A stretch of 64,000 nt of DNA from PALSA-1004 sp963804885 (GCA_963804885.1 CAWDSF010000005.1:330900-394899), one strand, 5' to 3'; counted from the stretch's first letter, positions 1 to 8,599 are shown. Notes: generated from the sequence alone by a model not told the origin. Translations and numbers: made by a program.

Positions 1-1250
1 ACGTCGCTCGATTCGCTGCGCAGGTTGAGCGTCGGGTTCGGCGACACGCCGACCTGGTTCGCCGAGGGGCCGCCGCGCAGGATATCGAGCGTCAACTGAC
101 TGGTGGTCGTCGTGCTGTCCGTGGTCGCCACCGGCCCCGTTGCCGTCGACACGATGGTCGTCGGGTTCGGCACGATGTTCAGCACCGTGAACTGGTTTGG
201 ATATTGAATGCCGAGTTCTTGCAGCTTACTGCGCTTGACTTCCAGCACTTCGACCTCGAGCATGACCTCCGGCTCGGCGAGATCCTGCGCGGCGATCAGC
301 TTTTCCGCCATGCGCACGGCCTCCGGCGTGTCGCGCATGATCAGCAGATTGAGCTTTTCGTCTATGAATACAGTGCTGGTGCGGATCATCGTTTTGATCA
401 TGGTTTGCGTCTGCTTCGCATCCGCGTTGCCCAGATAGAAACTGCGCACGACGAGCGATTGGTATTCCTTGGATTTGGCCGGGGTGTTCGGATAAATCAG
501 CACTGAATTTTCGTTCAGCACCTTGCGCTCGAGCTGGTTGGTGACCAGCAGCAGCTTGACCGCGTCCTCGATGTTCGAATTGCGCACGAAAATCGTGACG
601 CGGATATCGGGCCGCACGTCTTTGTCGAACACGAAGTTCACGCCCGCAGTGCGCGAGATCATCTCGAACACGGTCCTGATGGGCGCGTCCCGGAATTCGA
701 GAGTGATCGGTTTAGCCGCCGCGGGCTTGAGCGCCGGAGCCGCCGCTGCCGCGGACTGCGCGCGGTCCGCGAGCCGGCGTTCAAGTGCGCGGGCTTCGGG
801 CAGTTCGGGGTTTTCGGCCAGCACCGCGCGCAATTTTGTTTCGGCGCCCCGGCTATCTCCCTTGTCCAGCAGCTGCGCGGCTTGCGCGAGCAGTTGCTTG
901 AGCCGCGTGTCCGCGTGCAGGCGCTGCAAGCCGGTCTTGGCGCGTGCGTTATCGGCGTCGAGCCCCAGCGCTTTCTGATAGGCGCGCTCGGCGCCCGCGA
1001 CATTGCCCTGCCCGCGCAGCGCATCGGCTTCGGCAAGGTGGCGCGCCAACAGCAGTTCACGCTGCCGCACGAGCGTCGCGCGGTACTCCGGGTTTTTGGG
1101 ATTTTCCTTGACCGCCTCTTCAAGGCGCGCGATGCCCTCTTCCGACTTGCCTTCCTCGAGCAGGCGCTTGCCATCGTCGAATTTGCCGCCAAAGCAGCCC
1201 GCCAGCGTGATAATCAGCAGTGTTGTCAGTGTTGGCCTTGCCGATTTCAA
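1..1250 (-). CDS. gspD: GspD-type secretin, N-terminal part (cut by window edge)
   Basis: Outer-membrane secretin of a type II secretion-like machine. The frame is open to the left edge, so the C-terminal beta-barrel is missing. I place the start at a TTG (1250-1248) that overlaps the TGA of the upstream gene as TTGA, with GGGAG six bases before it; no ATG or GTG in this frame lies close upstream. Residues 1-19 form a lipoprotein signal ending in the lipobox LAGC (Cys19). Residues of about 25-180 look like TPR helices, followed by a secretin N0/STN-like domain (about 195-265), an N1-like region, and the beginning of the secretin core (EVMLEVEVLEVKRSKLQELG). A TPR block ahead of N0 is not typical of textbook GspD and fits the atypical secretion-system-X-like clusters of betaproteobacteria. 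Last gene seen in the leftward operon. Confident in family; start inferred. Confidence 0.88.
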   Translation of the reverse strand, partial: MKSARPTLTTLLIITLAGCFGGKFDDGKRLLEEGKSEEGIARLEEAVKENPKNPEYRATLVRQRELLLARHLAEADALRGQGNVAGAERAYQKALGLDADNARAKTGLQRLHADTRLKQLLAQAAQLLDKGDSRGAETKLRAVLAENPELPEARALERRLADRAQSAAAAAPALKPAAAKPITLEFRDAPIRTVFEMISRTAGVNFVFDKDVRPDIRVTIFVRNSNIEDAVKLLLVTNQLERKVLNENSVLIYPNTPAKSKEYQSLVVRSFYLGNADAKQTQTMIKTMIRTSTVFIDEKLNLLIMRDTPEAVRMAEKLIAAQDLAEPEVMLEVEVLEVKRSKLQELGIQYPNQFTVLNIVPNPTTIVSTATGPVATTDSTTTTSQLTLDILRGGPSANQVGVSPNPTLNLRSESSD

Positions 1251-1747
1251 TTGGGGCTCCCGATCGTCAGCGATTGCTGTAAGTTAAGTGGCAGATACGT
1301 CAGCAACATCACGTTGGGCTTGATATCGTCGACCTGATAAGTGTTGTCGAGCTTGTCGCCGCTGCGCACTGCGTAATTGCGTTCCTGCCTGGTGAGAAAC
1401 ACGATGATCTGTCCGTCATCCACCATTTTTCCGACGAACGTGTACGGCAGCGGCGGTGCTTGGGGTGGGGACGGCGGCAGGTTGCTTTTCGGCGGCGGCG
1501 GAGCCCAGGACCGCGGCTCGAATGCGTTGGTTATCGGCTCGCGCGACTTGTCGAGCTCGAGCTTTTCAAGTTCGAGCTCGGGCAGCGCATCGACCGGCGC
1601 GCGGCCGCGTTGCGCGGGCAGCGGCCGCTCGGTGTGCGCCAATGCCGCAGTTGCCGGTTCACCGCCGTCCTTCCACGACGCGCTGACTATGCCCGCAACG
1701 AGCGTGCTGCCGAGCACCCAACGACGCTGCAACGACGTCAACTTCAT
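1247..1747 (-). CDS. PilP/GspC-like inner-membrane protein of the secretion operon
   Basis: 166-residue protein with an N-terminal signal or membrane segment (about residues 8-24), a Pro-rich linker (about 80-100) and a small C-terminal domain of about 65 residues (from PYTFVGKMVDDGQ). This resembles the HR domain of GspC or the C-terminal domain of PilP, which contact the secretin. In SSX-type annotations a protein of this kind is sometimes called 'secretion system X translation initiation factor', a label I would not take literally. Its start overlaps the end of the PilO-like gene by 4 bp and its stop overlaps the secretin start. The likely role is to couple the inner-membrane platform to the GspD secretin in the periplasm. 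Assignment rests on size, layout and position more than on strong motifs. Confidence 0.75.
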   Translation of the reverse strand: MKLTSLQRRWVLGSTLVAGIVSASWKDGGEPATAALAHTERPLPAQRGRAPVDALPELELEKLELDKSREPITNAFEPRSWAPPPPKSNLPPSPPQAPPLPYTFVGKMVDDGQIIVFLTRQERNYAVRSGDKLDNTYQVDDIKPNVMLLTYLPLNLQQSLTIGSPN

Positions 1748-2310
1748 TTGCCGCCGGCCAGATACAAGGTCAGTCGCACGCGCGTTTCCGTTGCGCGTGC
1801 GCCGACGCTGTCACGCCGGATCGTTACTTCCTCCAGCGCCGCGGCTGGAATCTGGGTCAAAACCTGGTCGAGAAACGAGCGCACTTGCGCGTAACCGCCG
1901 CGCAATGGCAGCGTGATTTGATATCGCGCCAGGCCGCCGTCCCTGGCGTTAGTCAGGCGATATTCACCGCTGTCGAGCGCAAGACCGTTGTGCGCGGCGA
2001 TCTGATGCAATCTCAGGATCCAGCCGGGCGCTTCGCTCACGGTCGGAAAATTGCGCGTGAACATCGCGAGCTGGCTCAAGCCGCGCGCAGTCGCATCACT
2101 GCCGTTCGGCGAGTCCGTCGCGGCGCTGCTGACGCGCGCCAGTTGCGCACGCAACCGGTCGATCTCAGTTTGCGCGGGCAGCACCGCGGATATGAACAAC
2201 GCACAGGCGACTACCGCCAGACAGATGCCCGTAACGCTTAGGACGTCCACACCGATTCCATAGCGCCCGAAGAAGTGCCGGTAACGGTTCACGATTGCGT
2301 ACCCGCCCAT
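1744..2310 (-). CDS. PilO/GspM-like assembly protein
   Basis: 188-residue bitopic protein: short cytoplasmic N-terminus, one membrane helix (about residues 22-45), a coiled-coil-like stretch (TEIDRLRAQLARVSS) and a ferredoxin-like periplasmic domain, the layout of PilO and GspM. It probably pairs with the PilN-like protein in the inner-membrane platform of the secretion machine. Its ATG lies 22 bases inside the end of the PilN-like gene, and its stop overlaps the next start by 4 bp, so translation is probably coupled. Confidence 0.78.
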   Translation of the reverse strand: MGGYAIVNRYRHFFGRYGIGVDVLSVTGICLAVVACALFISAVLPAQTEIDRLRAQLARVSSAATDSPNGSDATARGLSQLAMFTRNFPTVSEAPGWILRLHQIAAHNGLALDSGEYRLTNARDGGLARYQITLPLRGGYAQVRSFLDQVLTQIPAAALEEVTIRRDSVGARATETRVRLTLYLAGGK

Positions 2311-2816
2311 GTCGCGTTGAGATTGAAACGCACGACCGGGTGGCCCTGATTCAACTTTATTTCGTGCTCGGCGAGGTGCACGTTTTGCAGCGATGGCTGC
2401 GCTTCGAGCCGCGTGATGTAATCGGTCAGCGCCGCCGCGTCGCGCGCTTCGCCGGTTATTCGCACGACACCGGTCGCAGCATCCGGCTGCACCGCCAGCA
2501 GGCCGATTTTGTCATCGGACGCGTTTTCAATATCGCGGAAGAGGCCGTCCCACGGCACGGTTTTTTTGCGCACCACCTGGTTCGCGAGCACGATGCGCGC
2601 GCGCAGCCGATCGAGATCGACCTTGGGCTCGCCGCCGGCGCCGCCGGCGCCGCGCGCGAGCCGGGCGAGCTCGCGTTCGAGCGCGGCGATTTCGGCCTCC
2701 GCTGCGAAGTACTGCTGCACGCTAAAACCCGCCAGCACAATCCCGCTCGACAACAGCAGCGCACCGAGCCAGGTGTAGCGCCGGCGCGACCGCACGAAAT
2801 CCAGCTGCAGTCTCAT
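2289..2816 (-). CDS. PilN/GspL C-terminal-like assembly protein
   Basis: 175-residue bitopic protein starting MRLQLDFVRSRRRYTW at the ATG (2816-2814) that overlaps the stop of the PilM-like gene as ATGA. It has a short basic cytoplasmic tail, one membrane helix (about residues 17-36), a coiled coil rich in Ala/Glu/Arg and a periplasmic domain (QPDAATGVVRITGEARD), as in PilN and the C-terminal half of GspL. The open frame extends further upstream, but that stretch is out-of-frame shadow of the PilM-like gene. Expected to form a heterodimer with the PilO-like product. Confidence 0.8.
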   Translation of the reverse strand: MRLQLDFVRSRRRYTWLGALLLSSGIVLAGFSVQQYFAAEAEIAALERELARLARGAGGAGGEPKVDLDRLRARIVLANQVVRKKTVPWDGLFRDIENASDDKIGLLAVQPDAATGVVRITGEARDAAALTDYITRLEAQPSLQNVHLAEHEIKLNQGHPVVRFNLNATWAGTQS

Positions 2817-3586
2817 GCGCGACACCACCCGGGCAATGGCAATACTTTCCATCCGTGCTCTCGCAGCGTGGTGTCGTCGAGCGGCAATGCAGCGTGCACG
2901 TAAAGCTTGCCCGTTCCGCTGTCGAGGCCGGCGCACATCGCGTCCTGCTCCAGTTGCGCGAGCAGATGCTGCTCCGCCGGTTCCGCGAATCGCGCCGTGC
3001 GCACGGTCATGCACTCCCCGCCGCGAAAACGGGCGACGCACGAGTTTCCGGACTCGACAATCGCGAGCCATCCGGTCATCCGCCCGTCCACCCGCGCCAA
3101 GTCCTCTGCGGCGGCGTCCAGTACCGGCCGCACCGAGCGCAGTTTCAGGCGCAGCACGCGCGCCTGCGAGTGCAGCGCCTCGATCATTTTCCGGTCCGCG
3201 GCGGCTGCGATGCGCGGCAGACCCCGCACCGCACGGCTCAGGCATATCGCCCAATCTTCGGCCGCTTTGCCGTGCACATCGACGAACGACTGCCGGGCAA
3301 AAACCAGCGCATCCGCGTCGCGCAGCTTCTCGATCCATGGCAACACGAGATAGCGCGCGAGGTGGCCGCCCAGGACGACGCCAAGATCCGCATTTCGCCA
3401 CTTCCGCGCTTCGATCTGGGCACCCAATAGTTCTACGACGGGCTGCCACGCCGTTGAATCGGGAGTTGAAGTGGTAACGGACTGCCTGTCGAGCACGCGC
3501 CGGCGCGGCCCGCGCGAGTTGCGGAGCAGCGTAATCCCGCCCGGCGCAATCCGCGCGCTTATTTGTTCACGCCACCACGGTGACAC
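2813..3586 (-). CDS. PilM/GspL cytoplasmic-domain-like protein
   Basis: 257-residue soluble protein, probably the actin-like cytoplasmic partner (PilM, or the N-terminal half of GspL) linking the ATPase to the inner-membrane platform. It starts at a GTG (3586-3584) inside the last codons of gspE, and stops in an ATGA overlap with the PilN-like gene. Similarity to PilM is weak at sequence level. The call rests on size, lack of membrane segments, and the E-(M)-(N)-(O)-(P)-D gene order. Separate PilM-like and PilN-like genes, instead of one fused GspL, give this machine a mixed T2SS/T4P character. Confidence 0.72.
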   Translation of the reverse strand: MSPWWREQISARIAPGGITLLRNSRGPRRRVLDRQSVTTSTPDSTAWQPVVELLGAQIEARKWRNADLGVVLGGHLARYLVLPWIEKLRDADALVFARQSFVDVHGKAAEDWAICLSRAVRGLPRIAAAADRKMIEALHSQARVLRLKLRSVRPVLDAAAEDLARVDGRMTGWLAIVESGNSCVARFRGGECMTVRTARFAEPAEQHLLAQLEQDAMCAGLDSGTGKLYVHAALPLDDTTLREHGWKVLPLPGWCRA

Positions 3587-5267
3587 GATTGATCTCCTCG
3601 AGTGTAGTAACGCCGTCGCGCACCAGATGCACGGCGGCTTCGCGCAGGAATTGCGTGCCGTTGGCCAGCGCCATTTCCTTCAACTCACGGACCGGCGCGC
3701 GCGCGGCGACCCGTTCGCGGATTTCATCGGTGAATATCAGGAGCTCGGCAATCGCGCGGCGGCCCTTGTACCCGCTGCCGCGACACTGTCCGCAGCCGCG
3801 TCCCGCGCGAAAGTTGAACGCAGCGACGCTCTGCGCCATCAATCCGCTCTCGCTCAATTGCGCGGCGGTGGGCGCATGAGGCACGACGCAATGCGGGCAG
3901 TTAAGTCGAATGAGCCGCTGCGCGAGAATGCCGTTCAACGCCGCCACCAGGCTGTACGGATCTATGCCCATGTGCGTGAAGCGGCCGAGCACGTCGAATA
4001 CGTTGTTGGCATGCACCGTGGTGAATACCAGGTGCCCGGTCAGCGCCGCCTGCACCGCGATCTGCGCGGTTTCGGGATCGCGGATTTCGCCGACCATGAT
4101 TTTGTCCGGATCGTGGCGCAGTATCGAGCGCAGCCCGCGCGCGAAGGTCAGGCCCTTTTTTTCGTTGACCGGAATCTGCAGCACGCCCGGCAACTGATAC
4201 TCGACGGGGTCTTCGATCGTGATGATTTTGTCGCGGCCATGATTGATCTCGGACAGCGCCGCATACAACGTCGTCGTTTTGCCGCTGCCCGTCGGTCCGG
4301 TGACGAGAAACATTCCGTACGGCTCGGCGCACAGGCGGCGCACTTTGCGCATCGCGTCGTCGCCGAAGCCGAGGAAATCGAGACGCAGCCCGCGCACCTG
4401 GTCGGTCAGAGCCTCTTTGTCGAGGATGCGCAGCACCGCGTCCTCGCCGTGGATGCTCGGCATCACGGATACGCGGAAATCGATTTGCCGGCCGCGCCGC
4501 GATATCCGGAAGCGTCCATCCTGCGGAATACGCCGCTCCGAGATATCGAGCTCCGCCATGACTTTGATGCGGGAGACCACCTGCTCCGCGGTGTCGCGGC
4601 CAGGCACGCTGGCGATCTGCAGCAGGACGCCGTCGACGCGGTACTTGATGCCGAGCGTGGCGGGCCCGGTTTCCAGATGAATGTCGCTCGCGCCGCTTTT
4701 GAGCGCGTCGTAAATCGTCGAATGCACGAGCTTCACCACGGCGCTGGTGTCCGCGCTGATGCTTTGCAGCGTAAGGTCATTCTCGACTGCGTCGCCGGCG
4801 ACGGTTGGCCCCGCTGTCGGCAACATGCCATCCATGGCGCGCATGGTTTCTTCGTGCAGCGCGAGGAAAGCGGCGATGTCGGCGCGGTGCGCAAGCACCC
4901 AGCGCGGCGTACCTCGTATCCGCTCTTCCGCCCACGGCCGCAGCTGGTCGTCGAACGGATCGGCGAACGCCATCACCAACGCGCCGTCCGGCGCGCGCAG
5001 CAATGCGCACCCATGCTGCAGGACTTCGGTGTACGGCAAGACGTCGAACGCAGGCGCGAACCCGTGCAGTTCGTCCATCGAGACCGGCGTAAAGTGGAGC
5101 GTATGCGCGAGCGCCGCGGTAAATGCCGCCGGTGCAAGGCCGCTTTGCTCTTCGAGCACTTCGATCACCGCCCTGCCGTTCCCTGCCGCAATGCGGCGCG
5201 CTTCTACCACCGCGGCGCGCTCGATGCCCGCGAGCCGGGTGAGCTCCGCCTGGGTTATCGCGTTCAT
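3567..5267 (-). CDS. gspE: GspE secretion ATPase
   Basis: 566-residue hexameric secretion ATPase that powers pseudopilus assembly at the inner membrane. N-terminal N1E/N2-like domains fill roughly residues 1-160. The catalytic core has Walker A GPTGSGKT (324-331), an Asp box (ITIEDPVEYQ, 349-358), Walker B KIMVGEIRD (389-397) and a His box (TTVHAN, 416-421). A zinc-binding tetracysteine is present as CPHC (457-460) and CGQC (492-495), a GspE/PilB-type feature. Its start overlaps the end of gspF by 4 bp and its 3' end overlaps the PilM-like start by 20 bp. All catalytic motifs are intact. Confidence 0.96.
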   Translation of the reverse strand: MNAITQAELTRLAGIERAAVVEARRIAAGNGRAVIEVLEEQSGLAPAAFTAALAHTLHFTPVSMDELHGFAPAFDVLPYTEVLQHGCALLRAPDGALVMAFADPFDDQLRPWAEERIRGTPRWVLAHRADIAAFLALHEETMRAMDGMLPTAGPTVAGDAVENDLTLQSISADTSAVVKLVHSTIYDALKSGASDIHLETGPATLGIKYRVDGVLLQIASVPGRDTAEQVVSRIKVMAELDISERRIPQDGRFRISRRGRQIDFRVSVMPSIHGEDAVLRILDKEALTDQVRGLRLDFLGFGDDAMRKVRRLCAEPYGMFLVTGPTGSGKTTTLYAALSEINHGRDKIITIEDPVEYQLPGVLQIPVNEKKGLTFARGLRSILRHDPDKIMVGEIRDPETAQIAVQAALTGHLVFTTVHANNVFDVLGRFTHMGIDPYSLVAALNGILAQRLIRLNCPHCVVPHAPTAAQLSESGLMAQSVAAFNFRAGRGCGQCRGSGYKGRRAIAELLIFTDEIRERVAARAPVRELKEMALANGTQFLREAAVHLVRDGVTTLEEINRVTVVA

Positions 5268-6442
5268 TGCAGGCTGCCGGCCAGCTCAAAGATCGGCATG
5301 TAGAGCGCCATCACGATGACGCCGATCACGAGACCGATAACGACCATCAGCAACGGTTCGAACAGCCGCGTGCTGCGATCGACCCAGTGGGCGATTTCCT
5401 CGTCATGAAAGGCCGCGATGCGCTCCATCATGCCGCCCATGTCGCCGGTACGCTCGCCAACCCGCAGCATGCGCACGGCGACGGGCGTCGTCAGCGCGTG
5501 CGATTCGAGCGAAGCGGACAGCGGCTTGCCCTCGCGGATTTCGCGCAGCGCGCCGGCAAGTTCCCCGCGCAGGTTCGCCGGCAGCAGTTCGCCGACCATC
5601 CCGAGCGCCTGCACGGCGGGAATGCCGCCGCGCAGCAGCATGCCGGCGGTCCGATACAGCCGCGTGAGCTGCACGATGCGCATGCGCTCGCCGATTCCCG
5701 GCAGCCTGGCGATGCTCCGCATCAGGCGCTCGCGCAGGCTGCGGTTGAATACCGCATGAACGCCCACTGCCAGTGCCGCGATCGCGAACGACGCGATTAG
5801 CACTCCATGCTCGTTGAGCAAAGAGCCGAATTCCATCAGGAGCCGGGAACTCAGCGGCTGGTCGCGGCCGAGATCGGCGTATATCGCGGCGAACTTGGGC
5901 ACCACGAAAGCGAGCAGAAAAAGCGTGACGGCGCCGCCCACCAGGATCAGCAATAGCGGGTAAATCGAGGAGGTGACGAGCTTCGCGCGCATGCTCTCCA
6001 TCTGCGCCTGATAGGCAACGAAGCGCGACAGCGCCTGCGCCAGGTCGCCGGTGCGTTCGCTCGCGCGTACGGTCGCGACATACAGAGGCGGAAACGCAGC
6101 GGGGCAACGCTCGAGCGCGGTGGACAGCGCGTGCCCTTCCTGCAGGCAGTCGAGCACCTGCTTGAGTGTGTCACGCGCCGCACCCTGCTGATGCCGCTCG
6201 GCCAGCGCCTGCAGCGCTTCGAGCAAGCCGAGTCCCGCATCAAGCAACGCCGTCAATTCCTGGCTGAAGAGCAGCAGCGGAAAACGTTCGCCTGAGAACA
6301 GCGCAACGCGTGCCGGCTTGACGTCCAGCACGGTGTAGCCGCGTGCCTTGACCTCGCTCAACGCAGCGGCGCCGTCCGCCGCCTCCAGCGAGAACGCCGT
6401 CACGCCTTGCGGCGCCTTGATGGCTCTTACTTCGAAACGCAT
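5264..6442 (-). CDS. gspF: GspF inner-membrane platform protein
   Basis: 392-residue polytopic protein of the GspF/PilC family, the membrane platform on which GspE drives pseudopilin polymerisation. It starts MRFEVRAIKAPQGV at 6442, four bases after the gspG stop; the open frame continues upstream only as shadow of gspG. The two repeated GspF cytoplasmic domains are visible (LLDAGLGLLEALQALAER near 110 and LRGGIPAVQALGMVGELL near 275), each followed by membrane helices. The C-terminal helix VVIGLVIGVIVMALYMPIFE is typical. Overlaps gspE by 4 bp. Confidence 0.95.
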   Translation of the reverse strand: MRFEVRAIKAPQGVTAFSLEAADGAAALSEVKARGYTVLDVKPARVALFSGERFPLLLFSQELTALLDAGLGLLEALQALAERHQQGAARDTLKQVLDCLQEGHALSTALERCPAAFPPLYVATVRASERTGDLAQALSRFVAYQAQMESMRAKLVTSSIYPLLLILVGGAVTLFLLAFVVPKFAAIYADLGRDQPLSSRLLMEFGSLLNEHGVLIASFAIAALAVGVHAVFNRSLRERLMRSIARLPGIGERMRIVQLTRLYRTAGMLLRGGIPAVQALGMVGELLPANLRGELAGALREIREGKPLSASLESHALTTPVAVRMLRVGERTGDMGGMMERIAAFHDEEIAHWVDRSTRLFEPLLMVVIGLVIGVIVMALYMPIFELAGSLQ

Positions 6443-6446
6443 GCAG

Positions 6447-6878
6447 TCACCAGTTAACGATATCGGAGGCCTCGCCGGTCCCGCCGGGCTGCCCGTCTTT
6501 GCCATAGGAAACGAGGTCGTATTCGCCGTGTTCGCCGGGCAATTTGTAAATGTAGGGACGTCCCCACGGATCCATGGGCACGATTTTTTTGAGATAGGGC
6601 CCATCCCACTTCGCCTCGTTCGGCGGCTTCTGGATCAGCGCCGCGAGGCCGGATTCGGGGGCTGGATAGTGCCCGGTGTCGAGGCGATACTGATCGAGCG
6701 CCTTTTCGAGCGCATCGAGCTGGGCACGCGCGACTTTGGTTTCCGACTTGCCTATCTGGCCAAAATATTTTGGCCCCACGTAGCCCGCGAGCAGGCCGAT
6801 GATGACCATCACCACCAGCAACTCGAGCAGCGTGAACCCGCCGTGCTCCTTAAAAGCGCTGTTCTGTCGCATCGTCAC
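6447..6878 (-). CDS. gspG: GspG major pseudopilin
   Basis: 143-residue major pseudopilin with a class III signal: a short leader ending in Gly-Gly, then FTLLELLVVMVIIGLLAGYV, with the conserved Glu at +5 after the prepilin peptidase cut before Phe. The C-terminal part holds the GspG signature DTGHYPAPESGLAALI and PWGRPYIYKLPGEHGEYDLVSYG-type residues, including the calcium-site loop. The only pseudopilin gene in the visible operon; no minor pseudopilins (H, I, J, K) or prepilin peptidase occur in the window. Separated from the oxidoreductase gene by one base, so they are co-transcribed. Confidence 0.96.
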   Translation of the reverse strand: MTMRQNSAFKEHGGFTLLELLVVMVIIGLLAGYVGPKYFGQIGKSETKVARAQLDALEKALDQYRLDTGHYPAPESGLAALIQKPPNEAKWDGPYLKKIVPMDPWGRPYIYKLPGEHGEYDLVSYGKDGQPGGTGEASDIVNW

Positions 6879-6879
6879 A

Positions 6880-8280
6880 CTAGAGCGACCTCAGAAAATT
6901 CAGCAGGTCCTGCTTCTGCCGCTCGGCGAGCCGGTTGAAATTGTCGACCACTACGTTGGCCTCCGACGGGCCGCCGCCGGTCGAGTTGGGGCTTTGATGA
7001 GCGAGAATCGCCTGCTTCAAGTCCGAGGTGCGCCCGTCGTGCAGGAAGTAAATCCGCTGGCCCAGACCCCACAGCGGCGGCGTGCGGAATTCGCGCGGGC
7101 CCGCTTGCCCCTGCGAGATGCCGTCAGCAAGCTGCGCGCCCATGTCGTGAATCAAAAGGTCGGAATAAAGATTGACCGGCTGGTTGCGCAGCGCGGCGAC
7201 GGTGGAATTCCCGGTGGTCATTGAAGGCGTGTGACATAGCGCGCAGCCGATTTGCGCAAAAGAGGTCTTGCCCGCGGCGATCGACGGCGCGCCTCCCGGC
7301 GCCTCCGCTGACGCAACGGGCGGCGCGAGAAAGCGCATGAATACGGCGAATTTTTCGATCCCGCTGAGGCCTTCGGCCATCGTCGCCGCGGCGGCGTTGG
7401 TCACATTGTTCGGCACGGGCGCAAACTGGCATTGCGCCTTCTCGTCGCGCTCCGTCTGAAAGAGCTCGTTGGTAATTCCCATCTCGACGTTGTAGGCCTC
7501 GCCCGCGAACATCAGCAGCGATTTGTTCTGCGCCTTCCAGCCGAAGCGCGCCACCGTGCCGTCGTTGCCGTTCTTGTTCGCCAGTCCGGTAAGGGCATTG
7601 AACGCGAGCACGATGTTCGCGCGGCCGCGGATTCCGAGCGCTTTTTTCTGGCCCGCGTTCGCCGCCTGGTTCGCGAGTATCGCCGCATCGGGAATCTGCT
7701 CGATGAGCCCCGCGCCGAATACCGGCGTGGGAATTCTGAATATCACGTTGCGGCGCGCGAGCTCCCCTTCAAAATCGTCCTGGCGCAGCACGCAGCCGGG
7801 CGCGTCGGGATAACCGGCAATGGTAAAGAGCGAATGCACGCCGCCATCCGGGGTGCCGTCGGGATTCCGGATAAAGCGCACTTCGCGCACGGGGCCGTCC
7901 GCCGTGATGAACGACGGGATCACATTGGTCGCGCCATTGCTGTTCGCGAATGCGACTTGCGGATTCACCGCCGGGCTGGTGCCGCCGGTCGCCGGCTGGG
8001 AATGGCAGCCGCTGCAGCTGTCGAGATTCATCCGCGGCCCCAGTCCCTCGGCCGGGGTTTCCACTTCCTCGAAATCGAGCTTGCCCGCAGTGAACAGCGT
8101 CAACTCGGAAACGCTCAGGTTCTCGATCGGAGCGCCGGCGCCTGGCCCCGCGCGCACTCCGGGATCACGGGATTGCGGCGATGCGGGCAGCGACTCGGAC
8201 GAAACGGTTGTCTGCAACAAAAGCACACTGGCGACGGCGGAAAGCGACGCAAGACCGACCAACAGATTTCTGCTGCGCAT
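6880..8280 (-). CDS. Di-heme oxidoreductase (DHOR/thiol oxidoreductase-like)
   Basis: 466-residue exported c-type cytochrome. Signal peptide (about residues 1-28), first heme site CSGCH (89-93), second heme site CALCH (346-350). Length, spacing and conserved blocks (FRTPPLWGLGQR, FLHDGRTSDLKQAILAHQ) match the PF06537 di-heme family related to cytochrome c peroxidase/MauG. The family is linked to periplasmic or surface redox chemistry, and the substrate is unknown. GGGAGG lies about ten bases before the ATG. It heads the secretion operon, one base ahead of gspG, which suggests it is either a cargo of the machine or serves oxidation of its substrate. Confidence 0.9.
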   Translation of the reverse strand: MRSRNLLVGLASLSAVASVLLLQTTVSSESLPASPQSRDPGVRAGPGAGAPIENLSVSELTLFTAGKLDFEEVETPAEGLGPRMNLDSCSGCHSQPATGGTSPAVNPQVAFANSNGATNVIPSFITADGPVREVRFIRNPDGTPDGGVHSLFTIAGYPDAPGCVLRQDDFEGELARRNVIFRIPTPVFGAGLIEQIPDAAILANQAANAGQKKALGIRGRANIVLAFNALTGLANKNGNDGTVARFGWKAQNKSLLMFAGEAYNVEMGITNELFQTERDEKAQCQFAPVPNNVTNAAAATMAEGLSGIEKFAVFMRFLAPPVASAEAPGGAPSIAAGKTSFAQIGCALCHTPSMTTGNSTVAALRNQPVNLYSDLLIHDMGAQLADGISQGQAGPREFRTPPLWGLGQRIYFLHDGRTSDLKQAILAHQSPNSTGGGPSEANVVVDNFNRLAERQKQDLLNFLRSL

Positions 8281-8599
8281 ACGCGAACCTCCCTGACAGT
8301 GATAAGCACCCGGTGCACGCCGGCGAGCTTGGGAAGAACGTCGCGCCGGCGATTCACTTGACGTAGAGTTTGCGCACCGCCGCGTTAACTGCCGTTAAGT
8401 TGCGTAAAGTTGCGTAAAGATTTGTGGAGGGGATCTCAAGGCCCATCTAGATACCGAACCATGGATGGGCCGCACTGCTGCACTGGCGCAAACCTGTGCT
8501 GTTTTTGCCGCGCGGGTCCAATGCGCGTGAGGGGCGGCTGCACCCGGAATGCGTGCGCGGGGCGCGCGCGCCCGCTGCAGCCGCGTCGTAATGCGGCGC
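8281..8599. promoter_or_regulatory. Upstream region of the oxidoreductase-secretion operon
   Basis: 319-base gap between the response-regulator stop (8600) and the oxidoreductase start (8280), both genes leftward. It holds the 10-bp phased repeats listed separately. Around 8459-8497 a stretch (catggatgggccgcact...cgcaaacct) resembles the interior of the palindromic element at 51.6 kb, pointing to a dispersed repeat fragment. No ORF here is convincing. A promoter is expected between about 8300 and 8400 but I could not fix its -10/-35 boxes. Confidence 0.5.
8384..8423. promoter_or_regulatory. Four tandem 10-bp direct repeats (OmpR-family-like operator)
   Basis: Four consecutive decamers start at 8384, 8394, 8404 and 8414: GTTAACTGCC, GTTAAGTTGC, GTAAAGTTGC and GTAAAGATTT, consensus GTWAAGTTGC. 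A 10-11 bp period puts them on one face of the helix, the usual layout for OmpR/PhoB-type winged-helix regulators. They lie about 105 bp upstream of the oxidoreductase start and directly downstream of an OmpR-family regulator gene. Binding by that regulator is inference. Confidence 0.65.

Noticed and set aside
3471..5303. 610-residue plus-strand open frame
   Set aside because: Fully antisense to gspE; no domain, Arg/His-rich composition typical of GC-rich shadow frames.
1..8280. Classical type IV pilus operon
   Set aside because: PilM/N/O/P-like proteins fit pili, but the pseudopilin is GspG-type with the calcium-loop region and there is no pilT, so a T2SS-like machine fits better.
7432..8361. 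309-residue plus-strand open frame
   Set aside because: Antisense to the di-heme oxidoreductase; no recognisable features.
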